The position numbers and the translations under genes are program-made. The notes below the pieces were generated by a model. It worked only from the letters and a program-made list of their open reading frames with translations. It had not been told where the DNA came from and did no database searches. Below are positions 1 through 8,876 of a DNA stretch of 61,144 bases, in pieces (position 1 is the first letter of the stretch; every line of letters starts with the position of its first letter). The DNA comes from Gordonia otitidis NBRC 100426. Lineage in GTDB: Bacteria; Actinomycetota; Actinomycetes; Mycobacteriales; Mycobacteriaceae. The stretch lies in contig NZ_BAFB01000144.1 of the NCBI RefSeq assembly GCF_000248075.1, forward strand, positions 1 through 61,144, given 5' to 3'.

Positions 1-236
1 TCAGACCTGCCCCACTCCAGACGCAGCGACGCCGGACGCATGAAGTCGGCCGTACTGACCACGGCCGCCGCTCGACCACCGGTCTGCAGACCGTCGACGA
101 TCTCGCCCGCGAACACGTCGGGCGAACTGGCCGTCGCGCCGTCGACGCCCACCACTGCGATTGCGGGCAGCTCAGCGCAGCGTTGCACACACTCCTGCAC
201 CAACAGGCGCGGGGTGATCGGGTCGAATCGCGTCAT
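1..236 (-). CDS. Uridine kinase-like protein, N-terminal part (cut by window edge)
   Basis: An open minus-strand frame starts with ATG at 236-234 and runs off the left edge, giving 78 codons. The start reads MTRFDPITPRLL, and further on there is a GVDGATAS stretch and an FMRPASLRLEWG stretch. The last resembles the conserved part of actinobacterial uridine kinase-like P-loop proteins, where a residue pair after RPAS binds the substrate loop. The usual GKS/GKT of Walker A is replaced by ATAS, so ATP binding may be altered. I recall that several actinobacterial members of this group have such a degenerate loop. The gene diverges from ruvC. The family call rests on a short segment and is moderate. 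Confidence 0.5.
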   Translation of the reverse strand, partial: MTRFDPITPRLLVQECVQRCAELPAIAVVGVDGATASSPDVFAGEIVDGLQTGGRAAAVVSTADFMRPASLRLEWGRS

Positions 237-324
237 CGACTCCACTTCTACGCGATGCGTCCGGCACTTCGGTCGGCACCGCCTTCGTGCCGTGTCGGTC
301 CCGCGCTCTGTCGGAGCGAATCGG

Positions 325-347
325 TAACATCTCGAACAACTGTTCGC
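325..347 (+). promoter_or_regulatory. SOS (LexA) box and -10 box upstream of ruvCAB
   Basis: TCGAACAACTGTTCGC at 332-347 matches the mycobacterial/actinobacterial LexA consensus TCGAAC-N4-GTTCGA in 11 of 12 fixed positions. A TANNNT-type -10 box, TAACAT, sits at 325-330, so bound LexA would cover the transcription start. ruvC begins 16 bases further on. This makes DNA-damage induction of the whole ruvC-ruvA-ruvB operon likely. Confidence 0.85.
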
Positions 348-363
348 TGTGATGGGAGTGTTT

Positions 364-981
364 GTGCGAGTGATGGGCGTCGACCCCGGGCTGACCCGGT
401 GTGGCATCGCACTGGTCGAGTCGGGTGCTGGCCGTCAGGTGACAGCTCTCGATGTCGACGTGGTGCGCACACCGACCGACATGGAGTTGGCCCAGCGACT
501 GCTCGCGGTCTACACGGCGGCATCGCACTGGCTCGATACGCACAAGCCCGACGTCGTCGCGATCGAGCGGGTCTTCGCGCAGAACCAGGTCTCCACGGCG
601 ATGGGCACAGCCCAGGCGGGTGGCGTCATCGCGCTGGCGGCAGGTCAGCGCGAGATCCCGGTGCGTTTCCACACGCCCTCCGAGGTCAAGGCTGCGGTCA
701 CCGGTAGCGGGCGAGCCGACAAAGCTCAGGTCACCGCGATGGTCACCCGGATACTCGGTATGCAGACCAAACCACGCCCCGCCGACGCCGCAGACGCGCT
801 GGCTCTGGCCATCTGCCACTGTTGGCGCGGCCCCATGGCCGAACGGATGATGCGGGCGCAACGGCAGGCGGAGGCGGCAGCCGCGCGCCACCGCGAGAAG
901 ATCGACGCCGCGCGTGCGCGCACCAGCGCCGACACTGCGCGAACCGGTGTCGACACCGCACGGCAGAGGAGGGGTGCATGA
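364..981 (+). CDS. ruvC: Holliday junction endonuclease RuvC
   Basis: RuvC cuts Holliday junctions symmetrically and works with RuvAB in recombinational repair. The 205-residue product has the RNase H-like fold signature, with acidic metal ligands visible as D7 (GVDPG), E68 (AIERVF), D141 and D144 (DAADALALA). I chose GTG at 364 because the family starts [11 protein letters not shown] and because GGGAG at 354-358 lies five bases upstream; an in-frame GTG at 349 is the alternative. The C-terminal tail after about residue 165 is Arg/Ala-rich and low in complexity. The stop overlaps the ruvA start (ATGA). Confidence 0.97.
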   Translation: MRVMGVDPGLTRCGIALVESGAGRQVTALDVDVVRTPTDMELAQRLLAVYTAASHWLDTHKPDVVAIERVFAQNQVSTAMGTAQAGGVIALAAGQREIPVRFHTPSEVKAAVTGSGRADKAQVTAMVTRILGMQTKPRPADAADALALAICHCWRGPMAERMMRAQRQAEAAAARHREKIDAARARTSADTARTGVDTARQRRGA

Positions 982-1571
982 TCGCCTCGGTGCGCGGGCC
1001 CGTGGTCGATGTCGCGCTCGACCACGTCGTGATCGACTGCGCGGGCGTCGGTTATCGCGTTCTCGCGACACCGTCGACCTTGTCCCTGATGCGTCGCGGC
1101 GAGGAGTCGACGCTGCTCACCTCGATGATCGTGCGCGAGGACTCCATGACGCTCTACGGCTTCACCGAGCCGGATGCGCGCGCGTTGTTCTCGTTGCTGC
1201 AGACAGTCACCGGCGTCGGGCCACGACTGGCGATGGCGACGCTCGCAGTTCTCGAGCCCGAGTCGTTGCGGCGTGCGCTCGCCGACTCCGACGTGAAGGC
1301 GCTCACTACCGTGCCCGGCATCGGCAAGAGGGTGGCCGAGCGGCTCGTCGTCGAACTTCGTGACAAGGTCGAGCGTCCGACGGTCGACGGTCCGGCCGCA
1401 GTCGGTGTCGCAGGTGGGGGAGTGCGCGATCAGGTCACCGAGGCGCTCGTCGGTCTCGGCTTCACCGCGGCGCCCGCGGAGAAGGCGGTGATCGCCGTGC
1501 TGTCGGAGACGCCTGACGCCGACGCGTCCACCGCTTTGCGGAAATCGCTTGCGCTGCTGGGGAAGTCGTGA
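978..1571 (+). CDS. ruvA: Holliday junction DNA helicase subunit RuvA
   Basis: RuvA is the tetrameric junction-binding subunit that loads the RuvB motor. The 197-residue protein begins [11 protein letters not shown], the usual RuvA N-terminal OB-fold. It then has two helix-hairpin-helix segments ([13 protein letters not shown] near 76-88 and [15 protein letters not shown] near 112-126) and a C-terminal RuvB-binding domain ([20 protein letters not shown]). ATG 978 overlaps the ruvC stop, and its own stop overlaps ruvB, so translation is probably coupled along the operon. Confidence 0.97.
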   Translation: MIASVRGPVVDVALDHVVIDCAGVGYRVLATPSTLSLMRRGEESTLLTSMIVREDSMTLYGFTEPDARALFSLLQTVTGVGPRLAMATLAVLEPESLRRALADSDVKALTTVPGIGKRVAERLVVELRDKVERPTVDGPAAVGVAGGGVRDQVTEALVGLGFTAAPAEKAVIAVLSETPDADASTALRKSLALLGKS

Positions 1572-2653
1572 TGAATTCTGACGAACCGATCGAGCGCGAG
1601 GTCAACGCGACCCCGGTGCGCTCCGATGGCGACCTCGACGCAGGTCTGCGCCCGCGGTCGCTGGCCGACTTCATCGGACAGCCGCGCGTGTGCGAACAGC
1701 TCGAACTCGTGCTGCACGGTGCCCGGGGCCGTGGCGGCACGCCCGATCACATATTGCTGTCGGGTCCGCCAGGTCTGGGTAAGACGTCGCTGGCCATGAT
1801 CATCGCCGCCGAGATGGGGGCTGCCATCAGGGTGACCTCGGGTCCGGCGCTCGAGCGCGCCGGCGACCTCGCGGCGATGCTCTCGAATCTTGTCGAGGGC
1901 GACGTGTTGTTCATCGACGAGATCCACCGCATCGCGCGACCCGCGGAAGAGATGCTCTATCTGGCCATGGAGGACTTCCGTGTTGACGTCGTCGTAGGCA
2001 AGGGGCCGGGCGCGACGTCGATCCCACTCGACGTCGCACCGTTCACACTCGTCGGGGCGACGACGCGCTCGGGCTCGCTGACCGGTCCGCTGCGAGACAG
2101 GTTCGGGTTCACCGCGCACATGGAGTTCTACGAGACGGACGAGCTCGTCCGGGTGCTGCGCCGTTCGGCCGGGATTCTCGGCATCGACCTCGGCGGCGAC
2201 GCCGCGTCCGAGATCGCGAGTCGTTCGCGAGGTACCCCACGTATCGCGAACCGACTGCTGCGGCGTGTACGGGACTACGCGGAGGTGCGGGGCGACGGCG
2301 TCGTCACCGTCGACATCGCCCGGGCAGCGCTCGCCGTGTACGACGTCGACGAACTCGGCTTCGACCGACTCGATCGCGCGGTACTCAACGCGCTGATCAA
2401 GGCGTTCGGGGGCGGTCCCGTCGGCGTGTCGACGCTGGCCGTCGCCGTGGGAGAGGAACCGGCCACCGTCGAAGAGGTGTGTGAGCCGTTCCTCGTGCGG
2501 GCCGGGATGATCGCCAGAACCCCACGCGGGCGCGTTGCGACAGCGGCCGCGTGGCATCACCTCGGACTCACCCCGCCCGCTGGTGCGCTCAACGCCACTT
2601 TCGGCGTTCGTCCGCGTGACACAGACGCCGAAACACTGTTCGACGATCTCTAA
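1568..2653 (+). CDS. ruvB: Holliday junction branch-migration ATPase RuvB
   Basis: RuvB is the hexameric AAA+ motor that drives branch migration with RuvA. The 361-residue product shows Walker A GPPGLGKT (about 66-73), Walker B VLFIDEIH (113-120), sensor 1 GATTRSG (163-169), the arginine-finger region GPLRDRFG, and the C-terminal winged-helix domain ([18 protein letters not shown]). GTG 1568 overlaps the ruvA stop; ATG 1571 immediately after it is an equally possible start. It closes the SOS-controlled ruvCAB operon. Confidence 0.97.
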   Translation: MMNSDEPIEREVNATPVRSDGDLDAGLRPRSLADFIGQPRVCEQLELVLHGARGRGGTPDHILLSGPPGLGKTSLAMIIAAEMGAAIRVTSGPALERAGDLAAMLSNLVEGDVLFIDEIHRIARPAEEMLYLAMEDFRVDVVVGKGPGATSIPLDVAPFTLVGATTRSGSLTGPLRDRFGFTAHMEFYETDELVRVLRRSAGILGIDLGGDAASEIASRSRGTPRIANRLLRRVRDYAEVRGDGVVTVDIARAALAVYDVDELGFDRLDRAVLNALIKAFGGGPVGVSTLAVAVGEEPATVEEVCEPFLVRAGMIARTPRGRVATAAAWHHLGLTPPAGALNATFGVRPRDTDAETLFDDL

Positions 2654-2823
2654 GTCGTCCGCCCCGTCGTCCGATGCTGTCGGTTCACGGCGCTGCGCCC
2701 GAGCACCGCGCGGGCACGGCCGAGCACAGGCCAAAATGTCCGAATTCCCGGCATGGCACACTAGAAGGAGTGCGCGCTGCGACGCGCGACCTCCACATTC
2801 GACCAAGGACTGATCGCTTTCTC

Positions 2824-3261
2824 ATGGAATCTCTGCTCTTCCCGCTTCTGCTCGTGCTCCTCGCCGGCTTCATGTTCTTCTCGATGCGCAAGCAGAAGAA
2901 GCGTGCGGCCGAGATGCAGGACATGCAGAACTCGATCCAGACCGGCACCCGTATCCAACTGACGTCCGGTCTGTTCGGCACCGTGATCGACTCGTCGTCG
3001 TCGGACTACATCGACGTCGAGATCGCGACGGGCGTGGTGACACGCTGGAACCGCCTCGCCATCATGAAGGTGGTGCATACCGAGGATGCCGCAGCGACCT
3101 ATCCCGGGTACGTGCCGCCGAGCGCACCGCTCACCGCTGATGGAGACGAGTTCACCACCATCGAGGGCTCCGTCGACTACGACGACGACCTCGGCGGCGG
3201 CGATTCGGATGCGACGCTGCGCAAGGACCAGGGCGGCAGCACTCCCGACGCGGAGAAGTAG
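2824..3261 (+). CDS. yajC: Preprotein translocase accessory subunit YajC
   Basis: YajC is a small membrane partner of SecDF in Sec-dependent export. The product is 145 residues. It starts MESLLFPLLLVLLAGFMFFS, a single membrane helix, followed by MRKQKKRAAEMQ and the conserved QTGTRIQLTSGLFGTVIDS core. The acidic tail after residue 85, rich in Asp, is typical of the actinobacterial form. secD and secF follow. The start is placed at the residue where the membrane helix begins; the reading frame is open further upstream but that part has no family resemblance. Confidence 0.93.
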   Translation: MESLLFPLLLVLLAGFMFFSMRKQKKRAAEMQDMQNSIQTGTRIQLTSGLFGTVIDSSSSDYIDVEIATGVVTRWNRLAIMKVVHTEDAAATYPGYVPPSAPLTADGDEFTTIEGSVDYDDDLGGGDSDATLRKDQGGSTPDAEK

Positions 3262-3390
3262 CCCCGAACGCAGGACGAGTCTGCCGGCTGCAATCACTGC
3301 GCCCGGTGACGGCACCGCCCGGCTCTCGGCACCGCCCCGCTCACGGCGCTACCTGATACACCGCACTGCACGTGGCCACGACGTTGCCCG

Positions 3391-3422
3391 ATTCACACGA
3401 CCCCGGGTGGGGCCGTGTGAAT
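3391..3422 (+). terminator. Strong hairpin in the yajC-secD spacer
   Basis: ATTCACACG (3391-3399) pairs perfectly with CGTGTGAAT (3414-3422), and inside it CCCC pairs with GGGG around a GGGT loop. There is no T-run on either side, so this could be an actinobacterial-type terminator, an attenuator or an RNA-processing site between yajC and secD. Confidence 0.5.
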
Positions 3423-3433
3423 GCGTCGGCGCT

Positions 3434-3495
3434 GATCAGTAGAGTGGCGTGCGGCCGTCTGGCCGATCAGTACAGTGGCCGGCGGCCATCTGACG
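3434..3495. repeat. Imperfect 31-bp tandem duplication upstream of secD
   Basis: Two adjacent 31-bp units, 3434-3464 and 3465-3495, both begin GATCAGTA and agree at about 25 of 31 positions (shared AGTGG, GCGGCC and TCTG blocks). The pair lies 26 bases before the secD start, in the likely 5' untranslated region or promoter. Confidence 0.7.
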
Positions 3496-3520
3496 CGCGC
3501 TGAAGGAGATCGAGAACAAC

Positions 3521-5245
3521 GTGACCACCCCTCGCCGGGCGACAGAGTTGTCGACCAAGAATCGAGGGTCGTCGACCACCAAACGAGGGTCGTCGACCAC
3601 AAAGCCAGCGAAGAAGCGGCGGTCGCCATCGCGTGAGATCCCACCGTGGCGTCCGTTGACGCTGTTCTTCGTCCTGCTTGCGGTGATCTACGCGCTCATC
3701 TTCTTCACCGGCGGCGGTTCACCGGAGCCGAAGCTCGGCATCGATCTCCAGGGCGGCACCCGCGTCACCCTGACCGCGCGCACCGAGTCGGGTAACCCAC
3801 CCACTCGTGAGCAGCTCGACCAGGCCAAGCAGATCATCGAGCAGCGCGTCAACGGTCTCGGCGTGTCCGGTTCCGAGGTGGTCGTCAACGGCAACAACCT
3901 GATCATCACGGTTCCCGGTCAGGACGGCGCACAGGCCAAGACGCTGGGACAGACCGCGCGGCTGTTCGTCCGCCCGGTCGTCGAGGTGCAGGCGGCGACT
4001 CCGCAGCCGAAGCAGAACACCGCCCAGGAGCCTACCGACGAGCAGCCTGCTGATCAGGCGGCCAGGGCAATCGAGGAGCAGCGCAAGCTCCGGCAGGTTC
4101 CCGCAGGTGCCAACACCGACGGCCTGAAGGCCTACATGTCGAAGATGGACTGTTCGACCGGCGCCAATGATCCGCTGCTGGGCAACGACCGTTCCGACGA
4201 ATACCTCGTCGCGTGTTCCGAGGACGGCAAGCAGGTCTACCTGCTCGCGCCGCAGATCATCGACGGTCGTGACATCAGTTCTGCAAGTTCGGGATCGGAC
4301 CAGCAGACCGGTGCGTGGACGGTGTATCTCGACTTCAAACCGAATGCCGCGCAGACCTGGAGCGACTTCACCGCCAAGAACATCGGCAACACCACAGCAT
4401 TCGTTCTCGACAGCCGGGTGGTGTCCGCAGCGACGATCAATTCGCAGATCTCCGGCGGCAAGACGCAGATCACGGGATCGTTCAACGAGTCCGAGGCCAG
4501 TGACCTCGCCAACGTCCTGAAGTACGGTTCACTACCGCTCTCGTTCAAGACGTCCGACGCAGAGACCGTGTCGGCCACCCTCGGCCTCCAGTCGCTGCGC
4601 GCAGGTCTGATCGCAGGTCTCATCGGTCTGATCGCCGTGTTCATCTACGCGTTGCTGTACTACCGCGCGCTGGGCTTCCTGACGATCCTCTCGCTGATTC
4701 TCGCCGGGGCGGCGGTCTACGGAATCATCGTGCTCCTCGGCCGATGGATCGGATTCACCCTCGACCTCGCGGGCATCGCCGGTTTGATCATCGGTATCGG
4801 CATGACCGCCGACTCGTTCGTCGTCTACTTCGAACGCATCAAGGACGAGATGCGTGAGGGACGAAGTTTCCGTTCGGCGGTGCCTCGCGGCTGGGCGAGC
4901 GCCCGGCGCACCATCTGGTCGGGCAATGCCGTCAGCTTCATCGCAGCCGCCGTCATCTACATCCTCGCGATCGGCGAGGTGCGCGGCTTCGCCTTCACGC
5001 TCGGTCTGACCACCATTCTCGACGTCGTCGTCGTGTTTCTGGTCACCCATCCGCTGGTCGTCCTCGCGAGCAGAAACGACTTCCTCTCACGACCGAAGGT
5101 CAACGGACTCGGGGCGGTGAGCGAGGTCGCACGTCAGCGACGCCAGCGGGCCGCCCGGACGGACAGAGCCGCTACCGAGAACAAGCAGGCCGTCGGACAA
5201 GGATCGTCCGCAGACGGATCGTCTGCAGAAGGATCGTCGAAATGA
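3521..5245 (+). CDS. secD: Protein translocase subunit SecD
   Basis: SecD and SecF form the proton-driven RND-type complex that pulls preproteins through SecYEG. The 574-residue product has a basic cytoplasmic N-terminus with an in-frame 21-bp duplication (RGSSTTK twice, bases 3564-3605). It then has one membrane helix (about 50-67), a periplasmic domain starting [12 protein letters not shown], and five C-terminal helices including the [19 protein letters not shown] signature with its functional Asp. The tail carries short Gly-Ser-Ser repeats. GTG 3521 follows AAGGAG at 3503-3508. The stop overlaps secF by ATGA. Length matches the mycobacterial protein. Confidence 0.97.
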   Translation: MTTPRRATELSTKNRGSSTTKRGSSTTKPAKKRRSPSREIPPWRPLTLFFVLLAVIYALIFFTGGGSPEPKLGIDLQGGTRVTLTARTESGNPPTREQLDQAKQIIEQRVNGLGVSGSEVVVNGNNLIITVPGQDGAQAKTLGQTARLFVRPVVEVQAATPQPKQNTAQEPTDEQPADQAARAIEEQRKLRQVPAGANTDGLKAYMSKMDCSTGANDPLLGNDRSDEYLVACSEDGKQVYLLAPQIIDGRDISSASSGSDQQTGAWTVYLDFKPNAAQTWSDFTAKNIGNTTAFVLDSRVVSAATINSQISGGKTQITGSFNESEASDLANVLKYGSLPLSFKTSDAETVSATLGLQSLRAGLIAGLIGLIAVFIYALLYYRALGFLTILSLILAGAAVYGIIVLLGRWIGFTLDLAGIAGLIIGIGMTADSFVVYFERIKDEMREGRSFRSAVPRGWASARRTIWSGNAVSFIAAAVIYILAIGEVRGFAFTLGLTTILDVVVVFLVTHPLVVLASRNDFLSRPKVNGLGAVSEVARQRRQRAARTDRAATENKQAVGQGSSADGSSAEGSSK

Positions 5246-6432
5246 CAACCACCAACGACACGCGCGACGCTTCGGCCCCGACTCCGGCCACCGGCAGCGA
5301 CGCCGACTTCGTCGCCGACACCAACAGGTCGTTCCTGTCCCGGCTCTACACGGGCACGGGCGCCTTTGAGATCGTCGGACGCAGACGCATGTGGTACCTC
5401 GTGAGTCTGGTGATCGTCATCATCTGCGTTGCGTCGATCGCGATCCGCGGATTCTCCTTCGGCATCGAGTTCGAGGGCGGAACACAGATCTCCATCCCAG
5501 TGACGCAGGGCGTGACCAGTCAGTCCGTCGAAGACGTCACCACCAAGGCGCTCGGCAGCGCTCCGGAAGCGGTGCAAACCGCGGGCTCGGGAGCCAGCCA
5601 GACCGTTCAGGTGCGGACTGACACGTTGACGCCGCAGCAGGCATCGGCAGTCACCGCGGCACTCACCGATCGTTTCGGCCCTGAACTCACCAACCAGGAT
5701 GTGAGCATCTCGGAGGTGAGCTCGACCTGGGGCAAAGAGATCACCGAGAAGATGCTGATCGCCTTGGCGGTGTTCCTGGTGATCGTGTTCGTCTACATCG
5801 CCATCCGCTTCGACAGGGAGATGTCTGTCGCGGCACTCGCGTCGCTGCTGTTCGACATCGTCTGCACCGCGGGTATCTACTCCCTTGTCGGCTTCGAGGT
5901 CACCCCCGCAACCGTCATCGGCTTGCTCACCATCCTGGGCTTCTCCCTGTATGACACGGTCGTGGTGTTCGACAAGGTCGGCGAGAACACGCGGTCGGTG
6001 CTGCAGACGACGCGCCGCACGTACGCCGAGCAGGCCAATCTCGCGATCAACCAGACCCTGATGCGTTCGATCAACACCACTGTCATCTCGGTACTGCCGA
6101 TCATCGCCCTCATGGTCATCGCCGTGTGGCTCCTCGGCGTCGGCACGCTGAAGGACCTCGGTCTCATCCAGCTGGTCGGCGTCGTCGTCGGTACCTACTC
6201 GTCGATCTTCCTCGCTGCTCCGCTTCTGGTGACGCTCAAGGAGCGCCGCTCGGAGATCAAGCGGCACACTGCGCGCGTGCTGCAGCGTCGCGAGGCGGTC
6301 GACTCCGGTGAGGACGTCGCGTCGACCGAGCGTTCTGTCCGCGGACGGCCGAGCGCGCGTCACGGCCGAAGCGAGTTGGAGGCGGGGGAGCAGCCGCAGA
6401 CTCCCACCGGCAAGCGCCGACGTTCCCGATAG
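5242..6432 (+). CDS. secF: Protein translocase subunit SecF
   Basis: SecF is the partner of SecD in the export motor. The 396-residue product has a first membrane helix (about 52-70), the [13 protein letters not shown] start of the periplasmic domain, and five C-terminal helices with the [20 protein letters not shown] signature and its conserved Asp. The C-terminal 60 residues are basic and cytoplasmic. The ATG overlaps the secD stop, as in other actinobacteria. Confidence 0.97.
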   Translation: MTTTNDTRDASAPTPATGSDADFVADTNRSFLSRLYTGTGAFEIVGRRRMWYLVSLVIVIICVASIAIRGFSFGIEFEGGTQISIPVTQGVTSQSVEDVTTKALGSAPEAVQTAGSGASQTVQVRTDTLTPQQASAVTAALTDRFGPELTNQDVSISEVSSTWGKEITEKMLIALAVFLVIVFVYIAIRFDREMSVAALASLLFDIVCTAGIYSLVGFEVTPATVIGLLTILGFSLYDTVVVFDKVGENTRSVLQTTRRTYAEQANLAINQTLMRSINTTVISVLPIIALMVIAVWLLGVGTLKDLGLIQLVGVVVGTYSSIFLAAPLLVTLKERRSEIKRHTARVLQRREAVDSGEDVASTERSVRGRPSARHGRSELEAGEQPQTPTGKRRRSR

Positions 6433-6440
6433 GCGCGGGA

Positions 6441-8123
6441 GTGATTTCCCGACGCGGCACGCGAGTGCTCGCGATAGTGCTGGCGGGACTCGCCATGGTC
6501 GGCGTGGTGAGCGCCTGTGGCGACGACCCGCCACCGACCCTCGACTACCTCACCGATGCGCGTCTGAGCACTGCCAACGCGAACACCGCAGACGGCAACG
6601 CCGATGGTGCGCTGATGCTGACCAGCAGGGTGTTACCGGGCTTCAGCTTTCTCGGCGCGTCGGGCCAGGTGACGCCCGATCGCGACATCGGCACCGTCAC
6701 CGCCCAGCCGGGAGCCGTGCAGACGCTGACGTATCAATTCACACCCGACGCCGCGTTCTCCGACGGGACCCCGCTCGATTGTGACGACCTCGTACTGGCA
6801 TGGACCGCGATGAACGGGCGCTATCCCGAATTCGGAGCGGCCACCACTGCCGGCTACCGCGACATCGACAAGATCGATTGCGACGCCGGGAGCAAGCGGG
6901 CGACCGTCTCCTTCGAACGTGGCCGTGACTATCGTGACTGGCGATCGCTGTTCGGGGCGGGCACCCTGATGCCTGCTCAGGTCGTTGCCCGCAGCGCGGG
7001 CGTCGGCGATGTGCTGGCACCGATCCGGTCGGGAAATCGCCCGACGATCAGAAGGATCGCGAAGGCGTGGAGGTCGGCATTCGAGCTTCGTGTCGGAGCC
7101 GTCGACGTCGACGCGATGCCGTCGTCGGGACCGTACGAGATCTCCGACGTCACCGACTCCGGCGTGCTCCTCGTGCCCAACTCCAAGTGGTGGGGCGACG
7201 CGCCGAAGGTCTCGCGCATCCTGGTGCACGGCAGATCGGACTCGGCTCGGCTCATCACCGGCAACTCCTACGACGTCGCCGATGTCACAGCCGGCCTCAC
7301 CGACGGCGACGCCGCGCGTAGCGACCAGAACTCCGCAGGCCAGGTGCAGGCACGCGATGCCCCCGGGCGTGCGCTCGGCGTTGAAGAGCTGGTGCTGTCG
7401 CGGCGTGGTGTCTTCGCCGACGCCGCTGTCCGACAGGCGTTCGCCAGCTGCGTGCCACGCGATGTGCTGACGCGGAAGTTCGGTCAGGGCGCCCAGTTGT
7501 GGAATCTGCGTACGCTCGCGCCCGCTGATCGACTGGCCTCGAGCATCAACAGTGAATTCGGGCAGGGTTATCTGCGCGCCAACGCCGCCAAGTCGCGGGA
7601 GCTTCTCGCCGGTGCCGGTAAGAACTCGGGGATTCGTGTGCGGATCGGGTACCTCGCGCCGGGCGACCGGCAGCGGCAGATGGTCTCGGCCGTCGCCGAC
7701 TCGTGCGGTGCTGCCGGGATCTCGGTCACCGATGTGTCGTCCCCGCAGTTCGGGATCGGCGACCTCGGCAAGACGGCCGATGCGGCGATCGTCGTCGGCG
7801 GAACGTCGTTCGCAGCGGCAGGAGCGGCAGATCCCAGCAGGGACGCCTATCAGTTGTTCGGTGGAGATCCGTTGGACATCAACGGATTCGACGATCAGCA
7901 GGTGTCGGATGCAATCGCCGCACGCAGCGTCGGCAGCCTCGGCAGCGACCAGTTGGGGCTCGTCAGGACGATCGAGGCCGCGGCCTGGGCGGACGTACCG
8001 TCGATCCCGCTGTTCGCTGCCCCACGCGTGCGGCGATGGAATGATCGAGTCCACAATGTCGTGGCCGGACTGGGCCGCAACGGGACGGGATGGAACATGG
8101 ATCGGTGGGTCAGCGGTGAGTGA
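6441..8123 (+). CDS. Family 5 solute-binding lipoprotein of unknown ligand
   Basis: The 560-residue product has a signal peptide ending in a lipobox, VVSAC, with Cys at about residue 26, so it should be anchored to the outer face of the membrane. The body resembles extracellular solute-binding proteins family 5 (oligopeptide/nickel type), with FTPDAAFSDGTPLDCDDLV and a C-terminal domain that ends WNMDRW. No permease or ATPase gene is adjacent. A lipoprotein gene sits at the same place between secF and apt in M. tuberculosis (Rv2585c, from memory), so the position is conserved and not recent. The ligand is unknown. Confidence 0.85.
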   Translation: MISRRGTRVLAIVLAGLAMVGVVSACGDDPPPTLDYLTDARLSTANANTADGNADGALMLTSRVLPGFSFLGASGQVTPDRDIGTVTAQPGAVQTLTYQFTPDAAFSDGTPLDCDDLVLAWTAMNGRYPEFGAATTAGYRDIDKIDCDAGSKRATVSFERGRDYRDWRSLFGAGTLMPAQVVARSAGVGDVLAPIRSGNRPTIRRIAKAWRSAFELRVGAVDVDAMPSSGPYEISDVTDSGVLLVPNSKWWGDAPKVSRILVHGRSDSARLITGNSYDVADVTAGLTDGDAARSDQNSAGQVQARDAPGRALGVEELVLSRRGVFADAAVRQAFASCVPRDVLTRKFGQGAQLWNLRTLAPADRLASSINSEFGQGYLRANAAKSRELLAGAGKNSGIRVRIGYLAPGDRQRQMVSAVADSCGAAGISVTDVSSPQFGIGDLGKTADAAIVVGGTSFAAAGAADPSRDAYQLFGGDPLDINGFDDQQVSDAIAARSVGSLGSDQLGLVRTIEAAAWADVPSIPLFAAPRVRRWNDRVHNVVAGLGRNGTGWNMDRWVSGE

Positions 8124-8126
8124 GCT

Positions 8127-8720
8127 GTGAGTAGCGGGCACGCGAACGCGGCATCAGACGACATCACGCGCGATGCGATTCGACGGGCACGCGCTGCCAT
8201 CGCGGAGCATGAACGTACGGTCCCGGATTTCCCGAAGCCGGGCATTCTGTTCCGTGATCTGACGCCCGTGCTCGCCGACACCGTGGGGTTCTCGTCGATC
8301 GTGACCGCGCTGACCCACGGGTGCTCCGGCATCGACCTCGTCGCGGGGATCGACGCCCGCGGGTTTCTCGTCGGCGGCGCTGTCGCCCAGGAACTGGGTG
8401 TGGGAATCCTTGCGGTCCGCAAGGGCGGCAAGCTGCCCCCGCCGGTCTACGGCGTCGACTACGACCTCGAGTACGGGCAGGGGCGGCTGGAGATTCCTGC
8501 CAGCGGGATCGACATCAGTGGCAGCCGAATCCTCGTCGTCGACGACGTGCTGGCGACCGGCGGCACCGCGGTCGCGGCGTCGAAGCTCATGGATCTGGCG
8601 GGAGCGTCCGTCGTCGGGGTTGCCGTCATCATGGAACTCGCCGATCTCGGCGGACGTGCGAAGATCGCCGGCGAACTCGGGCCGGACGTGAGCCTGCACG
8701 CGATCACCGACGATCGCTGA
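8127..8720 (+). CDS. apt: Adenine phosphoribosyltransferase
   Basis: This enzyme salvages adenine to AMP using PRPP. The 197-residue product has PDFPKPGILFRDLTPVL (about 33-49), the GIDARGFLVGGAVA base-binding segment, and the PRPP-binding loop VVDDVLATGGTA (137-148). GTG 8127 lies three bases after the preceding stop and has only a weak ribosome-binding site (GGTGAG), suggesting coupling. The order secF-lipoprotein-apt-rel is typical of mycobacteria and relatives. Confidence 0.95.
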   Translation: MSSGHANAASDDITRDAIRRARAAIAEHERTVPDFPKPGILFRDLTPVLADTVGFSSIVTALTHGCSGIDLVAGIDARGFLVGGAVAQELGVGILAVRKGGKLPPPVYGVDYDLEYGQGRLEIPASGIDISGSRILVVDDVLATGGTAVAASKLMDLAGASVVGVAVIMELADLGGRAKIAGELGPDVSLHAITDDR

Positions 8721-8876
8721 CGGTTCCACCATGCGTACAGCTCGTGCGGCCGTCCCCGGTGCCGGGCGTCGAGCGCGGATTAGACTCGGTGACTACGGTG
8801 TTGTTTCCCAGCGATGGACAACGGTATCGACATTCCAGATGTCCGTGAGAATCACGCGCCGCGACAAGGAGGCAGC

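Noticed and set aside
172-1071. Long minus-strand frame opposite ruvC
   Set aside because: It lies opposite a certain gene, is Arg-rich and has no recognisable protein family; codon-position shadow of high GC.
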